Origin: Norana najaformis
Taxonomy: Eukaryota; Annelida; Clitellata; Crassiclitellata; Hormogastridae
Reading direction: 5' to 3'
Assembly: GCA_964023275.1 (NCBI GenBank)
Contig: OZ029923.1
Location: 9,071,685 to 9,135,684 of the forward strand
Length of the DNA: 64,000 nucleotides
Position numbers and translations under genes: made by a program. The notes beneath the pieces are model-generated. The model did not search any database. It saw only the letters and a list, made by a program, of their open reading frames with translations, and was not told where the DNA came from. Below are positions 22,905-34,945 of the stretch, in pieces. Positions within the stretch are counted from its first letter, which is position 1; each line of letters begins with the position of its first letter.

Positions 22905-25071
22905 CTTTCTTGCTAATGTTTTCGTGTATGTAGGCCTATCACGAGGACCTCAATCCGAAGCTGTACGTGCCCTGACCCAAATTTTGTCCTTACGGTTTTC
23001 CCTATTGGTTCTGTACACGTGGATCTAAATGCTGATTGTGCCCCAGAATATTATATTACATGCTTACGTTTTTCTTTTAAATGTTCTACAAGAAATCATC
23101 TGTACATGGTGCAGACGTTTCAACTTAACAGGTTCAGACTAGCTTGGATATTTTGTTGGCATACTTTACTGTGTTTTTGTAAACAAGTTCGAGTATGGAA
23201 ACTTTAGTGACCCACATCTTTAGCTGAGTCTTAAACAGGACAACAGATTGGATTCTATTTATGTAACCTACTTGCAATGATAAATACAAGTGTCCTGAAC
23301 ACGTTTCTTGGGACATCTCCAATTTATGTAAACCATGACCAACTTCGTACTTTGTGGGCTATAATCTTAGCCTTCAGGCTACCAGATCTCTCTCTTGATG
23401 GAGGATGTAGCAGACCTGCATTTGACTCATGAGGTTTTTGCTTCTGGTCCTGTATGCTTGTGTTTGCGCAATCAACTGAATATAGTTTAAATACCCATTA
23501 ATTAGTTTTATCGCTGACCTTATGACTATGAGTGTGAGTTAACAGGAATTGTTTAGGAAACTTTTGTGTGAGGGCCAACTAGGCAAGCGAGGTTCTTCAT
23601 GTTTCCTGTTGCCTGGCTTAAGTATGCACTGCTTAGCTCTGTAGGGGGACATCATCAAATTTCAATTGTATTCTGCTGATCTGTATAAATATATTGAAAA
23701 GGACCTCAAACCGTTGTCAGATGCTCTTGTAGTTTTGTGATACAAAGTAGAAGCTATGCTAATATCGGTTTGCATAGTCAGAAGACCAAGTTCCTGGTTC
23801 ACCAAAGTATATTTCAGGATTGTTAACATAACTTTGATTAACTACAGTTGCCAATTTTATCATGTTTTGATATTGTGATCTCCACTTTATAGCGTGGATC
23901 ATGAATTTCTTGAATTCCAACGTTTTTCCACATTCCCACTTAGTTGTCAGCTTCAACTAATCTTTCATCTTTCTCATTTTCCTAATTTTACTATAGTTTT
24001 ACTATAATCCTTCAGTTCCATAATTTTTCTTGATTGCTGTGATAATAATTGATAGCATATGCAGAGAAAGAATTTAGTGTGACCAAGGTAAGGGGACCTT
24101 TGTTAAACATTTACACCATATCTTTAGGCCTAGTGATCTGTAACAGGCTAATAGGACCTAAGCAACAGTAATGTAAAGTAAAAGTACAGTAAAGAAGATG
24201 GCCACTCCCATAAACACCTAATGTGATCTTGCAAATCTCAACAAAGCCACTCCTAAATGCACTGTCTAGTAACAGAAGACACTAATGTGGCTAGCTTGTT
24301 GTTCAACACCATAGTCACGTGGTACTTGGGTATAAAGCAAACCATTTCAGCCTACTAGAAGACAGCACATGCCCAAGTCCTGGCCACATTAGAGTCTGCT
24401 GCTAACTAACATTAATTTTAAGAATGTGCCAAACTACAAACCAGACAGATGTTAAAAACCAGATTTCTTCCTCTTTGGTTATTCTGATTTATTAATAAAA
24501 TATTCGAATTACATTTATCGTAAACAATTCAATCAAATAAATAATTTCCTAAAGATTTACATAACCGATGCCTATAGCCACAGTTTCGTCAACAGCAACA
24601 CGCTTTTCATATTTGAAGCATCTAAACTCCCGAGTCCAGCATTTCAATTATTTATAAGTATTACTGTTTATTCTGTCGTATAGGCCAGCTATATGCAGAA
24701 TCAAGATATGAATTACTGTCAGAGGTTAATACTCTACACACTGGCTCTGCTGCATTTAACTTGGCCATGACCCACGCTGGCCATGTCCATTCGTCAATCG
24801 CTTCTACAATACTTCTCAGCTGCTATACTCTGTACACATATACATACAAAACAGTACTTCCTGAATCACAAAGCCTACTTTAAGAGCACACTTCACTGTC
24901 TGATTTGCCTGACGGAGTCAATGCGAAAGTGAAAATGACCAACATCGGGAAACTTTCAAGCTTTCGAGGATGACATCCCATACGAAACGCCATGTCGAAC
25001 ACGGAAATGGCAAAACTTCCTTACGCCATGAATTTCCACGACACGGTATTCTTTTTCGACAATGTTCGTTT

Positions 25072-26031
25072 TCAGACACTGACGACGAGCATGGGATGGT
25101 GGGAAAGTGAAAACGTAATTGCATCTGTCGAAGGCGATGTACAATAGTCACTGCTGAAGCTGTGGCAGGAAGATTGGTAAGAGCTGATCTCATTGTAAGC
25201 AGGCTGATCGCACGATGAGTAAGCAGGGTTTTCTGCGATGTCCATACAAGACTTATAATCCTGAGACGTGCCTGTGCTGAATTGGTTGTCTTCATGGTTT
25301 ACGCAGACTCGATCTGATGACCATTCTGGTAAATTGGTCGACAGTTCGCTGCAATTCAAACCCACTTTTTCGCCATAGTTCACGTTCTCCATTCGCGACA
25401 TCTTTTTCACGACACCACTGTCATCGTTTTCTGTGATGCTTAATACTGCTTGCTCGACTTCCGTGTACTTCCGTTTCAAGCACTGCTTGTTCTGCAACTT
25501 TCGGCAACGCCTACGTTTTACAGTGTTACTCACATTGTCAGTTGTGTTTTGAATCGAGTCAATTGGTTCAATGTTTTCCTTACAGCTTTCAAGTTCACAG
25601 TCTGAATTGTTTTCGGATGACTTGTTATCGCTCAAGTCAACCGTTTCGGACTGTTCCTGCGTTGAATCGGGAACGAACGGATAGACAACAGCGTCGATGG
25701 TTTCCATAATTTGTTCGTCGCGAATTAGGTTTTCGTCCGTGGAGACGCCATCGTCAGTAGTGAGGGCTTCGTTGGTGGAGTGGTTTTCGTTCGGTAGGTC
25801 CTGAGTTTCCGCTTTCTGAGCCACGCAATCGTCGACCGCCGCCCGATCGTACACGCATCCGTTGCGAATGACAACGAGGCCGGCCATCTCAGCGGCGTAG
25901 AAATCCCTGGCTTTGAACAGAACCGAAGCTACGAGGAGATTTCGGTGAAGGCTGACACCGCCCCTCCTGCTTCGCGACGACACGATTTTCGTCAGCGACA
26001 GGTTCATAATACGCTGCGCCTCGGAAGCCAT
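25072..26031 (-). CDS. IER2/IER5-family immediate early response protein, single exon
   Basis: The N-terminus MASEAQRIMNLSLTKI, then RGGVSLHRNLLVASVLFKAR and DFY (residues 24-45), matches the conserved N-terminal IER domain of IER2, IER5 and IER5L. These are small nuclear proteins made by rapidly induced, usually intronless genes. The start chosen is the ATG at 26031; upstream codons in frame begin only at a GTG. The product is 319 residues. After the conserved domain it is acidic and Ser/Asn-rich. A basic cluster at about 172-188 (KRRRCRKL, LKRK) is a likely nuclear localisation signal, and the tail is Ser/Tyr-rich. No recognisable C-terminal vertebrate IER motif was seen. A TATA box and CRE-like sites lie about 75-200 bp upstream. 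Which vertebrate IER it corresponds to cannot be decided by eye. Confidence 0.85.
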   Translation of the reverse strand: MASEAQRIMNLSLTKIVSSRSRRGGVSLHRNLLVASVLFKARDFYAAEMAGLVVIRNGCVYDRAAVDDCVAQKAETQDLPNENHSTNEALTTDDGVSTDENLIRDEQIMETIDAVVYPFVPDSTQEQSETVDLSDNKSSENNSDCELESCKENIEPIDSIQNTTDNVSNTVKRRRCRKLQNKQCLKRKYTEVEQAVLSITENDDSGVVKKMSRMENVNYGEKVGLNCSELSTNLPEWSSDRVCVNHEDNQFSTGTSQDYKSCMDIAENPAYSSCDQPAYNEISSYQSSCHSFSSDYCTSPSTDAITFSLSHHPMLVVSV

Positions 26032-26100
26032 ACTGTGTTGATTGTTTCGTTCCGGCTTCGATATGTTACTCACAACAAAGAGTTAGTCGATCTGGTTGCG

Positions 26101-26150
26101 CGACCTTTTATATAAAGGGACTCCGCAGTGAACTTCGTGCTGACGTAGAC
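26101..26150 (-). promoter_or_regulatory. IER-like core promoter: TATA box and CRE-like site
   Basis: On the minus strand TTTATATAAAAGG (26101-26119) lies about 75 bp upstream of the start ATG. A TGACGTA element is at 26141-26147, and GACGTCA (a CRE/ATF core) at 26229-26235. This suits an inducible immediate-early gene. Function is inferred from motif and position only. Confidence 0.6.
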
Positions 26151-26799
26151 CAGTGCGCTGAAAACGAACCCCCACTCATCTTCAGTCATCGTTTTCTTTG
26201 CTTACCAGGGCGTCAGTATCAGGAAGCGGACGTCAGCACCGACTGACTTAGTTCTCTACGCCCCGATTGGTTGAGCACAAACCATCGCGCCGATGACTGG
26301 CTGTCCGATGGCGACCTAGTTCGGCTCGCCCAGTGGGATCGAGGCGTCTTACTCACAGTTGGAATGCCAGCGACCGATGACTCAGCCGCTTGTTATGAAG
26401 GTCCTTGTTGATCTTTACCTGGTATCGATTGGCCAACAGAGTAACATTGACCCCGATCCAGTCCTTCGCCTGCACCTAGGCAACGGCTCGGGAGCCCTGA
26501 CGGCCGCTGCCCTAGACAGAACGCAGCCCGCCCGCCCGCTATCGTCAGCGGCCGGCCCGACGCCGCTGGGCCGGCAGACAACTGCATAAATTTATCTGGG
26601 CGTGTTTATTGATTACGACCTTAATGGCGTCAATGGAAAATACCACGAATGCCGTGAGTATTTACGCAGCTCGATGGCGTGAACGGCGACCTCGCGGTGG
26701 AAATACCGGTCGTTGCCACCAAAAAGAACAGGCAACATGATTCGTCGCGGTGAAATAGTGATTACATTCTGCGTGGCAGTGGTTTAAACGGAATCCAGG

Positions 26800-27030
26800 C
26801 AGAAATGAATCCTCTGTCTCTGTCGCTGTGTCTGTCTGTCTGTGTCTGTGTGTGTGTCTGTCTGTCTGTCTAAATTTATGTTTAGAGCGAATGTACTCAT
26901 ATAAAGACGGTTCTTTGAAAGGTTTGTTTGAAGAATTCGCCAAATGGATCGATCACAGAGGTTAATGTGTGCTGGAGATGTAGAGGTAAATGGCCTTTGA
27001 AGTTGGTCAGCAAGTGCTTGAGATTTGGGG
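26800..27030. repeat. TGTC microsatellite plus 150-bp dispersed element, copy 1
   Basis: A TCTG/TGTC run (about 26815-26870) is followed by AAATTTATGTTTAGAGCGAA and CGCCAAATGGATCGATCA. The same arrangement recurs in direct orientation at 28020-28225. Confidence 0.8.
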
Positions 27031-28019
27031 ATACAAAGGACCTGAGATGCAGGATAAAAGAATTCTGGGCGTGACTGGTGAAGGGCGTGCCTGCAGCCCA
27101 CCAGGTACAGCCCCACGTGAAAAGATGTGTGTGCAAAATGTGTCATCTAAGACTCACAGAATACAAAGAACTGGAGGCGCTGACGCCACATTTGGGTTGT
27201 GTAAGACACGGATGATTAAGTTGAAGTCTGTTCCTATATGAGGTGCTCATTATTCAAATAGGCGGCGACAGTTAACATACGTGATGCGGGTGTAAGCGAC
27301 CACGGGCACAAACACAGACGACTCATTTGCAGATCTTTGACGATTTTTTACGATTACTTGATTAGCAATACTGATTAATGAGCTGGCCAGGCCAAGCCAA
27401 GGTCTACATGTGTAATGAGTGGCATTTGATCTGCGAATGCCAGCAGGTCCTTAATCACGCTCCTCTCATATGATGACGGGGGCTGAGGAATGTTGGCTGT
27501 TGCTATAGTCAGTTACTAAGCGTTGCCTGGCTTGGCACGTAATGCTAAGTAAGCCTGCGTGCGCATGCGTGGGTTGGCTTATGCCCTAAACAGGCTAAAC
27601 ATTGTCGTGCATGGGCACGACGTTTATGAGCGTTTCACCCATATGCAGCCCCTTCCCCTATGGCTTTTGAAGCTGGCTGGCTGGCTGGCTAAAACCTTGC
27701 TACCGATGAATGGTTTTGCGTGGACTTCCGACCCAAAGGCGTGCACGAACATTGTCATTAAGGAGACACCCTGAACGGGAGTCACGAAGAAAGGCAGGCG
27801 CATGTTGAGCCTACGTGACACATTTAAATGTAAATATGAATCTACGGAATTCCTCATGGCCACACAAAAGCTGCGTCAGGGATACCAGCGTATTCACGGG
27901 CGGCATATCAAGTCGGCAAGAGCCAGCTTGGTTGGTCAGTTTCAGTGCAGGGTCTGAATCGGAGGGGGCATGGTGCTGTGGTGGAAATCGTTGGTAATGG
28001 TGGTCATTGGATCGTGAAG

Positions 28020-28225
28020 GAGCTGAAGTCTGTCTGTCTGTGTGTCTGTCTGTCTGTGTGTCTGTCTGTCGGTCTCTAAATTTATGTTTAGGTCGAATGT
28101 ACTCATATAAGGACGGTTCTTTGTAAGGTTTGTTTGAAGAACTCGCCAAATGGATAGATCAGAAAGTTTATCGTGTGATTGAGGTGTAGGGGTGAATGGC
28201 CTCTGATGTTGGTCAGAAAGTTCTT
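28020..28225. repeat. TGTC microsatellite plus 150-bp dispersed element, copy 2
   Basis: Direct repeat of 26800-27030, roughly 85% identical, including AAATTTATGTTTAGGTCGAA and CGCCAAATGGATAGATCA. On the minus strand both copies begin ATGGCGA and can be translated (SSNKP, KEPSLYEYIR) into the microsatellite. Three of five differences in that stretch change an amino acid, so coding constraint is not evident. Confidence 0.8.
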
Positions 28226-28436
28226 GATAGGCAACGATAGCTTGAAAAGTTGAAGGCTGCAGGAGAGAGGGAAATCGAAGCAGTGCTCGTACTGAGAGGC
28301 GAAAACGGGGGTGATCGAACTGGGGCAGATCTGTCGGGTGATCGTTCCAAATAGCTTGCCAAGTAGTCTAGAGGCCGAGACAGAGAAAAGTACGGGGGAA
28401 AACGAGTTAATGTAAATGTTTCTTTATGTTGACCGC

Positions 28437-28612
28437 TTGACCTCGACTGCTCAGTTTAGATCTGGGCACATTACCTCGACCATGCTCAGTTTAGATCTGG
28501 GCATATGACCGCGACCATGCTCAGTTTAGATCAGAGCACATGACCTCGACCATGCTCAGTTTAGATCAGGGCATATGACCTCGATCATGCTCAGTTTAGA
28601 TCTGGGCGGTTA
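28437..28612. repeat. 35-bp minisatellite, five copies
   Basis: Units with ATGCTCAGTTTAGATCTGGG recur at exactly 35-bp intervals (TCAGTTTA at 28451, 28486, 28521, 28556, 28591). There are no spacers, so it is not a CRISPR array. Confidence 0.95.
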
Positions 28613-28754
28613 GATAGTGAATAGCTGGCGAATGTAAAATGGTTGAGAAGTTTGAAGGGCGTTGTGCGTAAGAGACAGTTTTGAAGTGGATGCGCTGAGG
28701 GACCTTGAGCCAGTGAAATGCAGGGCTTGTTGGGACGTGTTTACGTTCCGCGCT

Positions 28755-28830
28755 GATGACTGCGGCTGTGGATAAGCTGGTTCCCGTGACTAAGCTTTCG
28801 TTGGGCGCTGTAGAAATATCTAGATGACGA
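28755..28830 (-). repeat. SINE, family D, minus orientation
   Basis: It contains GATAAGCTGGTTCCCGTGAC and TTGGGCGCTGTAGAAATATC, the reverse of the copies at 34820, 60215 and 63598. Confidence 0.65.
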
Positions 28831-28939
28831 TCCTTAGAATGGCGTCGACTGGGAGATGCTCATTTAGCTCCTTTTTCTTTTCGTGTCACGCAATGTCTGA
28901 ATTGTTGGTTAATTTATGAAACCTGCATTGTGGTTTTTA

Positions 28940-29312
28940 GTTTATTATGCATGTAGTAACCTGATAGATTAGTATTATGCATGTTAACCTGATAGAATAG
29001 TATTATGCATGTTAACCTGATAGATTAGTATTATGCATGTTAACCTGATAGATTAGCAGTATGCATGTTAACCTGATAGATTAGTATTATGCATGTTAAC
29101 CTGATAAATTAGTATTATGGTTGTAGTAAACTGATAGATTAGTATTATGCATGATAGATTAGTATTGTGCATGTAGTAACCTGATAAATTAGTATTATGC
29201 TTGTAGTAAACTGATAGATTAGTATTATGCATGATAGATTAGTATTTTGCATGTTAACCTGATAGATTAGTATTATGCATGTTAACCCGATAGATTATGC
29301 ATGTTAATCGGG
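28940..29312. repeat. 28-bp AT-rich minisatellite, about 13 units
   Basis: Tandem variants of TATTATGCATGTTAACCTGA followed by TAGATTAG, with shortened and GTAGTAA-containing units. Each full unit contains an ATGCAT and a GTTAAC palindrome. Confidence 0.95.
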
Positions 29313-29685
29313 AATGGATAAAATCTCTTTGTGATGTTGTCTTGCACGCGTAGCTGCAGGATTATGCAATCGTGGGTGATATTGCATGGCTGAGTTTTTC
29401 GTGCGTGTTTTTTGGATGTGTCTGTCTGCCGTGAATGCGTCGACTGATGGCCTGCACATCATAATAACCGACCCTCGAGGCGCACATCTGTCAGCAGGCG
29501 CATCTCTCGCTGGCTGCCTGTGTTCCGGATTGAGGCTAGACGGAACACCATCGATGAATGCCTTGGAAGATACCTCTACTGTAGCTAACATTATCTCCCC
29601 ACATATCGATGTGCGTTCATGCAAAGGCGTGTGTATGTTTAAGTCATTAGAGATGCATGTGTTCTTGGGCACACTTTAATTCGGC

Positions 29686-29845
29686 CACTGTGAATAGCCA
29701 TTGTGAATAGCCACTGTGATAGCCATTGTGAATAGCTATTGTGATAGCCATTGTGAATAGACACTGTGAATAGCCATTGTGTAGGCAATGTGAATAGCCA
29801 TTGTGAATAGCCACTGTGAATAGCCATTGTGAATAGCCATCCCTG
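29686..29845. repeat. 13-bp minisatellite TGTGAATAGCCAT, about 12 units
   Basis: Tandem 13-mers with single-base variants (CCAC/CCAT). Peptide-like reading frames across it are artefacts. Confidence 0.95.
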
Positions 29846-30240
29846 TAGTGTCTGCCTTCATGGACGCTTTGCATACTGCGGTTTCATATCAAAATTATAA
29901 TCAGTCAGGGTACAAGTTGTAGGGGAAGAGGGCGAACGTCCGCCGCTGGGTTAAGACTATACTCCCCGCATTTTCAAAATACATTTGCATTCGTTGGTCA
30001 TCCCCACCGTTGCCAACCTTAGGTCTCGCCCTGACTTCGACTAGTGATACGGCGATACAAGTCTTCAGATTTGTAAGTTAGTTATTAACGATTTGTGAGT
30101 TATTAATGATTTGCGAGTTAATTTCTTATGGGGGTTCGGCCGAATACCTTTGTTCGAACGCATGTTACAGTCTAATGATTGGAAGTGAAGCAGAGCGCAG
30201 CCATAAGCAGCATTTCTCCTCTCCGCCTCTATCCATTTCT

Positions 30241-30430
30241 TCAGTGGCGGCTCCAGGATTGCTTGCGTGGTGGGAAGAGCATTTCCAGTGGGGCGCCACA
30301 TTCTGGCAGTCCACCATGCACGGGTCTGGTCTGAGGGGCGCCCGCACATAACCAAGAAGGGCGCAGGGTGGTGAACCGCTCCCACGCGTGTAGCTAAATC
30401 CACCAGTGCATTTCTTCCAATTCCTCCCAA
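30241..30430. repeat. Dispersed repeat fragments (possible DNA-transposon end plus family shared with 46385)
   Basis: CAGTGGCGGCTCCAGGATTG resembles terminal sequences of hAT-like DNA transposons (weak). 30340-30430 shares ATAACCAAGAAGGGCG and GTAGCTAAATCC with 46400-46480. Confidence 0.45.
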
Positions 30431-31474
30431 ATTCCTCGGAAATCTGCAAGCGAACGACATCATAAAGCAAGGCGGTCTTTCGACAGAATTCAAAGACCAT
30501 TCTCCACGGAGCACCCGTCGAATCGGGGATAATAGCTGCTTAGGCAGAAGAGCCGATGATTCAATGGACATCAACCTTGTACTCCAGAAATACGGGCCAA
30601 TCAGCAACGAGGCTAATATAAGTAACAGGCACGTGACTCTCTCTCTCTCTCGCCTCTGGTGCAAGTGGGGCTCGGAGCAGACGGTTAGCGTGGGTAGCGG
30701 CAGCCATTTTGTTGGCCACAGACTGTTAGACGGCGAAGGCCATCGAAACTTGGCGCATGACATTGCTGCCTGTTCAGGTACTAAATACAACCATACACAT
30801 TGAACAGTATTGCCAAGCCCAACGACGGGCGGAGGTTATACAAATCGGACACTACTTACATAAAAGTGCTGTTGTATTGTGCACGGACATGCTGTGATTT
30901 TAAGCACGTCGATATACATATGCACTGCACACGAACACACGCACGCACACACACGCACATGCACGCAGACTGGTAGACCGTGCGCGCGCAGCCATCGCTT
31001 GATTAAAGCATATTTACAATTTGGCTCGTTTACTGATTTATCGATTAACAGTTAACAAGCAGCAGCAAAACTCATCGAACTTAGAGATTCAAGGTCTGTA
31101 TTTAAAGGCAGACCAAGCACAAGTGTACAAACAGCAGTCTGCCTACAAGCAGATATGAGCGCGATAATCCAGGTCATCGTTTAATGATCGATCGAGCCAT
31201 GAGGCCGCAAACGTTGGCCCCGGCTTACAACCTTCGTTATCTGTCTGTCTGCCTGTCGGGCAGGCAGGTGTCCTTGTGGAAAAGCCGCAGTGCTTGCAAG
31301 CGGCCCTGCCGGGAATATAGGGCAAAAGCCAACGAACGTCCTCGCGCTCTGTCCAGCCTTTCATTCAGGGCCAGAGAGAAACTCATTAAGGATAAGCATT
31401 CAGACGGGCCATTGAGAATGCTTACTAGATGTGCGTATGTAGTCTGTCCGTCCGTCCATCCATCCAATCGTCCG

Positions 31475-31550
31475 TACATACATACATACATACATACATA
31501 CATACATACATACATACATACATTCATATATACATACATTCATACATACA

Positions 31551-31582
<32 letters not shown>

Positions 31583-31640
31583 CATACATACGTACATACA
31601 TACATACATGCTTGCATGCATTCATACATACATACATAAA
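31475..31640. repeat. (ACAT)n microsatellite
   Basis: Long ACAT array with CATT and CATG interruptions. Confidence 0.95.
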
Positions 31641-32939
31641 TACATCCTGACCTAGCACTGAAACTGACCCAACAACCAGGCTCTTGTGAATGTGATTTTT
31701 ATATAGCGCAGGTGTTGAGCTCTCTGGTGCAACTTTTGTATGGCGCTGAGAAACTTCGGAGATGTACTTTTACATTTACTTACATATACATATAATATAC
31801 AATTATAACAATACATGTAGTTGGAATATTCATATCTTTTGGCCTCTGGTGTGTTCTTAAAGGCGCTATATGATTGTTCAACCAGGGACCTGTAGGTAAA
31901 TTGAATCAATTACACACTTATCACTAATCCATAATAATAACTGGCCTCTTTTGGCCACTGATGGGTTCTTAAAGGCGCTATATAATTGACCAACCATGAG
32001 CCTGTAAGTAAACTGAATTACACATTAATCCATACATTGCAGGCCTATACTGATTCGGCAGTTAGGCTGCATAGAACACGGGGTTCGTAGTTCAATAGGA
32101 TTGTCCTTGACTGTATTTGTTGGACGGTGTTGTTCTTTAGATTATATGCTGGCAGGTGCAGTTAAGTTAAGCAATGTCGAGCAGGGTTAGCCTTCAATCC
32201 TTTCTGGATTGACGCAAGGTTGGAAGTAAACAAGGGTATCCTGTTGTTGCAAAATTGACTTCATGTTTTTGGCTTAGCCGAAAGTTCGCCTAACCGGGAT
32301 ATATACTAATATGGACACCTATTGCTTTTGCAAGGTTTTCAAAAAGGTGTTATTTAATGGGCATATATATTAAGTCACATTAATACATAGACAACTTGAA
32401 TTAGTCACGAAATGCACGATGAACAAATTGGAATAACACTTAAAATTGATCGAATATGTTATTCAAAACATAAGAATGTGAAACAACAATTAACAATTAG
32501 CATTTATTCGAATTCATATTCATTCAGATGATTCATATGAAAACTGCAGGAAAGGCTTTTGAATATGACTCATGCAGTAGTGTGTACACACATGCTATTT
32601 TTAGCGTTTAATTTTCACGAAAATTACGCATGTGCGCATGTCTATCTATGCAACAGTTCAGTCCTCACAGCCTGTGACCTTTCGGCGTTAGCTTTGTTTG
32701 AATTATTATCAAGGCTTCATTGCTAATTAGGGAAACACGCTTGATAAGTTCGGCTCTGCGTTCATGAAATAGCCACGTGATATGACAGCAACTTATAATC
32801 ATTAACACAATAAATGAAGAAATACTGCTTTCAGCTTCCTGTTTACGCGGAAGTAGGACGTTACTACTTATAGACCGTCTATAAAATACATATATTTATA
32901 TATAAAACTCTCACGACACAAAATACACATACATATGAT

Positions 32940-32948
32940 CTGTATATG

Positions 32949-33002
<54 letters not shown>

Positions 33003-33003
33003 G
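32940..33003. repeat. (TA)n microsatellite
   Basis: TATATG repeats leading into a pure TA run of about 38 bp. Confidence 0.95.
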
Positions 33004-33204
33004 TATATGATATACGCATGCGTGGATACGATACGTGCCCTGCATATGCAGAGAGATGTTTCTCTCGCAGGAGCGTTTCATTCCAAGTAGATGAAATCGG
33101 ACGAAAAACCTATTAATACAGATGTAGGATTGCGTTCTTTAACAACGGAGTACTTCTGAAATTCCCGCAATTTTTATTAGTTCTGCGTACATTTTGGGGT
33201 CGAC

Positions 33205-33540
33205 GATGGTCTAGCGGTTAGTACGCTGGACCGTCAACCAAGAAGCCTGGGGTTCAAATCCTCGCCAGGGCAGAAATTTGTTTCTAGGTTTCGACTCCAC
33301 TTGTGTTCCCTAACAAACTCAGCTATTATGAGTACATTGACTGTACACTGTCAGTGGGAAGTTGAGAGGGCGAGGGAAAGGATTGGCTGACCGCCTCATA
33401 TGCCGAGGCTAAGAAAAATGAAGTTGCTAACACTTCATACCATGGCTGCCTCTCAGGTCTAGCTTAAGGGATTGGTCTTGATCTTTTTCTTTCTCTTCTG
33501 CATGCAATTTATGTTCGTTCGTGGGCGTTAAACGCGAATG
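33205..33540 (+). repeat. tRNA-derived SINE, family F
   Basis: The head GATGGTCTAGCGGTTAGTAC has an A-box-like segment, and GGGGTTCAAATCCTC a B box (GGTTCAAATCC). An unrelated body ends near GTGGGCGTTAAACGCGAAT. It could be mistaken for a tRNA gene, but no clean cloverleaf can be drawn and SINE-like sequence follows. Confidence 0.6.
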
Positions 33541-33743
33541 AGTGAATGTTTGATAAAGAATTAGCGTTATGCATATAGGATGTGCAAGGCCGGTTAATGA
33601 ACTTTTTTGTAAAAGGGACAGCATCAAAGGGGTCACAAGGGAGGTCAACTTTTGCATGTTTAGGCTACTTAGCCACAATAAAAAACTAATCCACGCGTGG
33701 ACACGCACGTTTGAAGACTTAAGGTAGGCTGATCATCTTGTGC

Positions 33744-34035
33744 GGTACGGTGGTCTATCGGTAACGCGTTTGGTCAATGATCATGCGGTCGCGGGTTCGA
33801 CTCCGTGTAAACACCCTGGGCAAGTTGTTAGCGCAGACGTGTCTCTGTCACCAAGTGGTATAATTTGATACCGGCATGAGCTGGGAAGTAAACCACAAGT
33901 TCTGCGATGGACTGGCCCTGTGTCCAGGGCCTTGGGATTCGTCCATTGCCGGCTCAAGAGGGTAGAAAAGGAGACGAGCGCCTCCCCTTCGTCTCACTTC
34001 TGGGATATGGGACACACTTTACTTTTTACTTTACT
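33744..34035 (+). repeat. tRNA-derived SINE, family B, most complete copy
   Basis: The tRNA-like head GTGGTCTATCGGTAACGCG, with B box GGGTTCGACTCC, leads into TGGTATAATTTGATACCGGC, GGGATTCGTCCATTGCCGGC and a TTTACTTT tail. Four other copies are in the window. Confidence 0.8.
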
Positions 34036-34229
34036 CTCCGTCTGTGGGGTGCACCTCTCTAATAATTCGTACGTTACAATGACTATAGTAGTCTACAAGG
34101 GCAAAATCCACCCTTCATTTGATCCTGGGGAATGAATGACTCGTTGACTGAAACCATTAAAAAGCATTTTTGGTGATTTGAATTCCACCATACAATACCT
34201 CGGCTGCAGAGTAAAATTTGGCCCTCACC

Positions 34230-34360
34230 TTTCTCATGGAAGGAAGGATGGATGGATGGACAGATGGATCGATGGACGAATGCATGGATTCATGTATGTA
34301 TGTATGAATGAATTGATGAGTTCACGCAATGAATGCATTGATGGACGAACGGATGGATAG
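34230..34360. repeat. (GGAT)n degenerate microsatellite
   Basis: GGATGGAT variants, followed by ATGTATGTATG. Confidence 0.85.
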
Positions 34361-34819
34361 TTAGCAAGACGAACGATTTCTTTATCAGATTCATATTTAC
34401 TGACTGCAAGCGTAATAAGCGCTTCTACGAAAAATATACACTGTCACGGAACATGATCTCGGCTATTTCGGAAACTCTCCGTATCATTTATAAGGCTAAC
34501 ATGCATGTATATTTCTATATGCATGCATAGTTCCGGGTAACCTGAAAACTCACAACGACAATCTTTTCTCTGAATTGATGTGGAACAGACGGGCTTCTAA
34601 ACTTAGGTCTGAATATTGGTCTAAATATAGAGCTGTTTATTCAACTGTTTATCAGTAAGAGACGTGTACTGCGGGCGGCCAGAGAAGTGTTTTCAGAGTT
34701 GCAGAGGCTGAGGAATTCATCCTCCTCCTCCTTCTCATCGTCTTCCTCCTCTTGCGCTTCCTCCTCGTCTACCTTAGTCTACTTCGTTTTCCTCCTGGTG
34801 CTCCTCCTTTCTCTTCGTA

Positions 34820-34945
34820 GTCGTAAATTCGAGATTTCTACAGCGCCCAACGAAAGTTATGTCGCGGGAACCAGCTTATTCACAGACGCTCAGTCAAAAT
34901 AAAATCGATAGGCAAGTATGGTTCGGTTCCAGGTCGAGGTCCTTC
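34820..34945 (+). repeat. SINE, family D
   Basis: It contains GAGATTTCTACAGCGCCCAA, CGCGGGAACCAGCTTATTCA and AAAATCGATAGGCAAGTATG. Copies lie at 60215 and 63598 and, inverted, at 18320 and 28755. Confidence 0.7.

Noticed and set aside
26031-26073. A 14-residue N-terminal extension of the IER-like protein
   Set aside because: It would start at GTG. The ATG at 26031 matches the family's start just before the conserved EAQRIM motif.
28437-28612. CRISPR-like regular repeats (also 49941-50200)
   Set aside because: The 35-bp and 34-bp units are back to back with no unique spacers, in an animal genome; these are minisatellites.
30065-30790. A 241-codon open frame on the minus strand
   Set aside because: It overlaps dispersed repeat sequence (30241-30430), has no recognisable domain or codon signal, and its C-terminus is an ATTAACGATT-type repeat; most likely chance.
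33205-33280. tRNA gene candidates at 33205 and 33760
   Set aside because: Both have A- and B-box-like parts but no clean acceptor-stem pairing, and both run into SINE bodies; treated as SINE heads.
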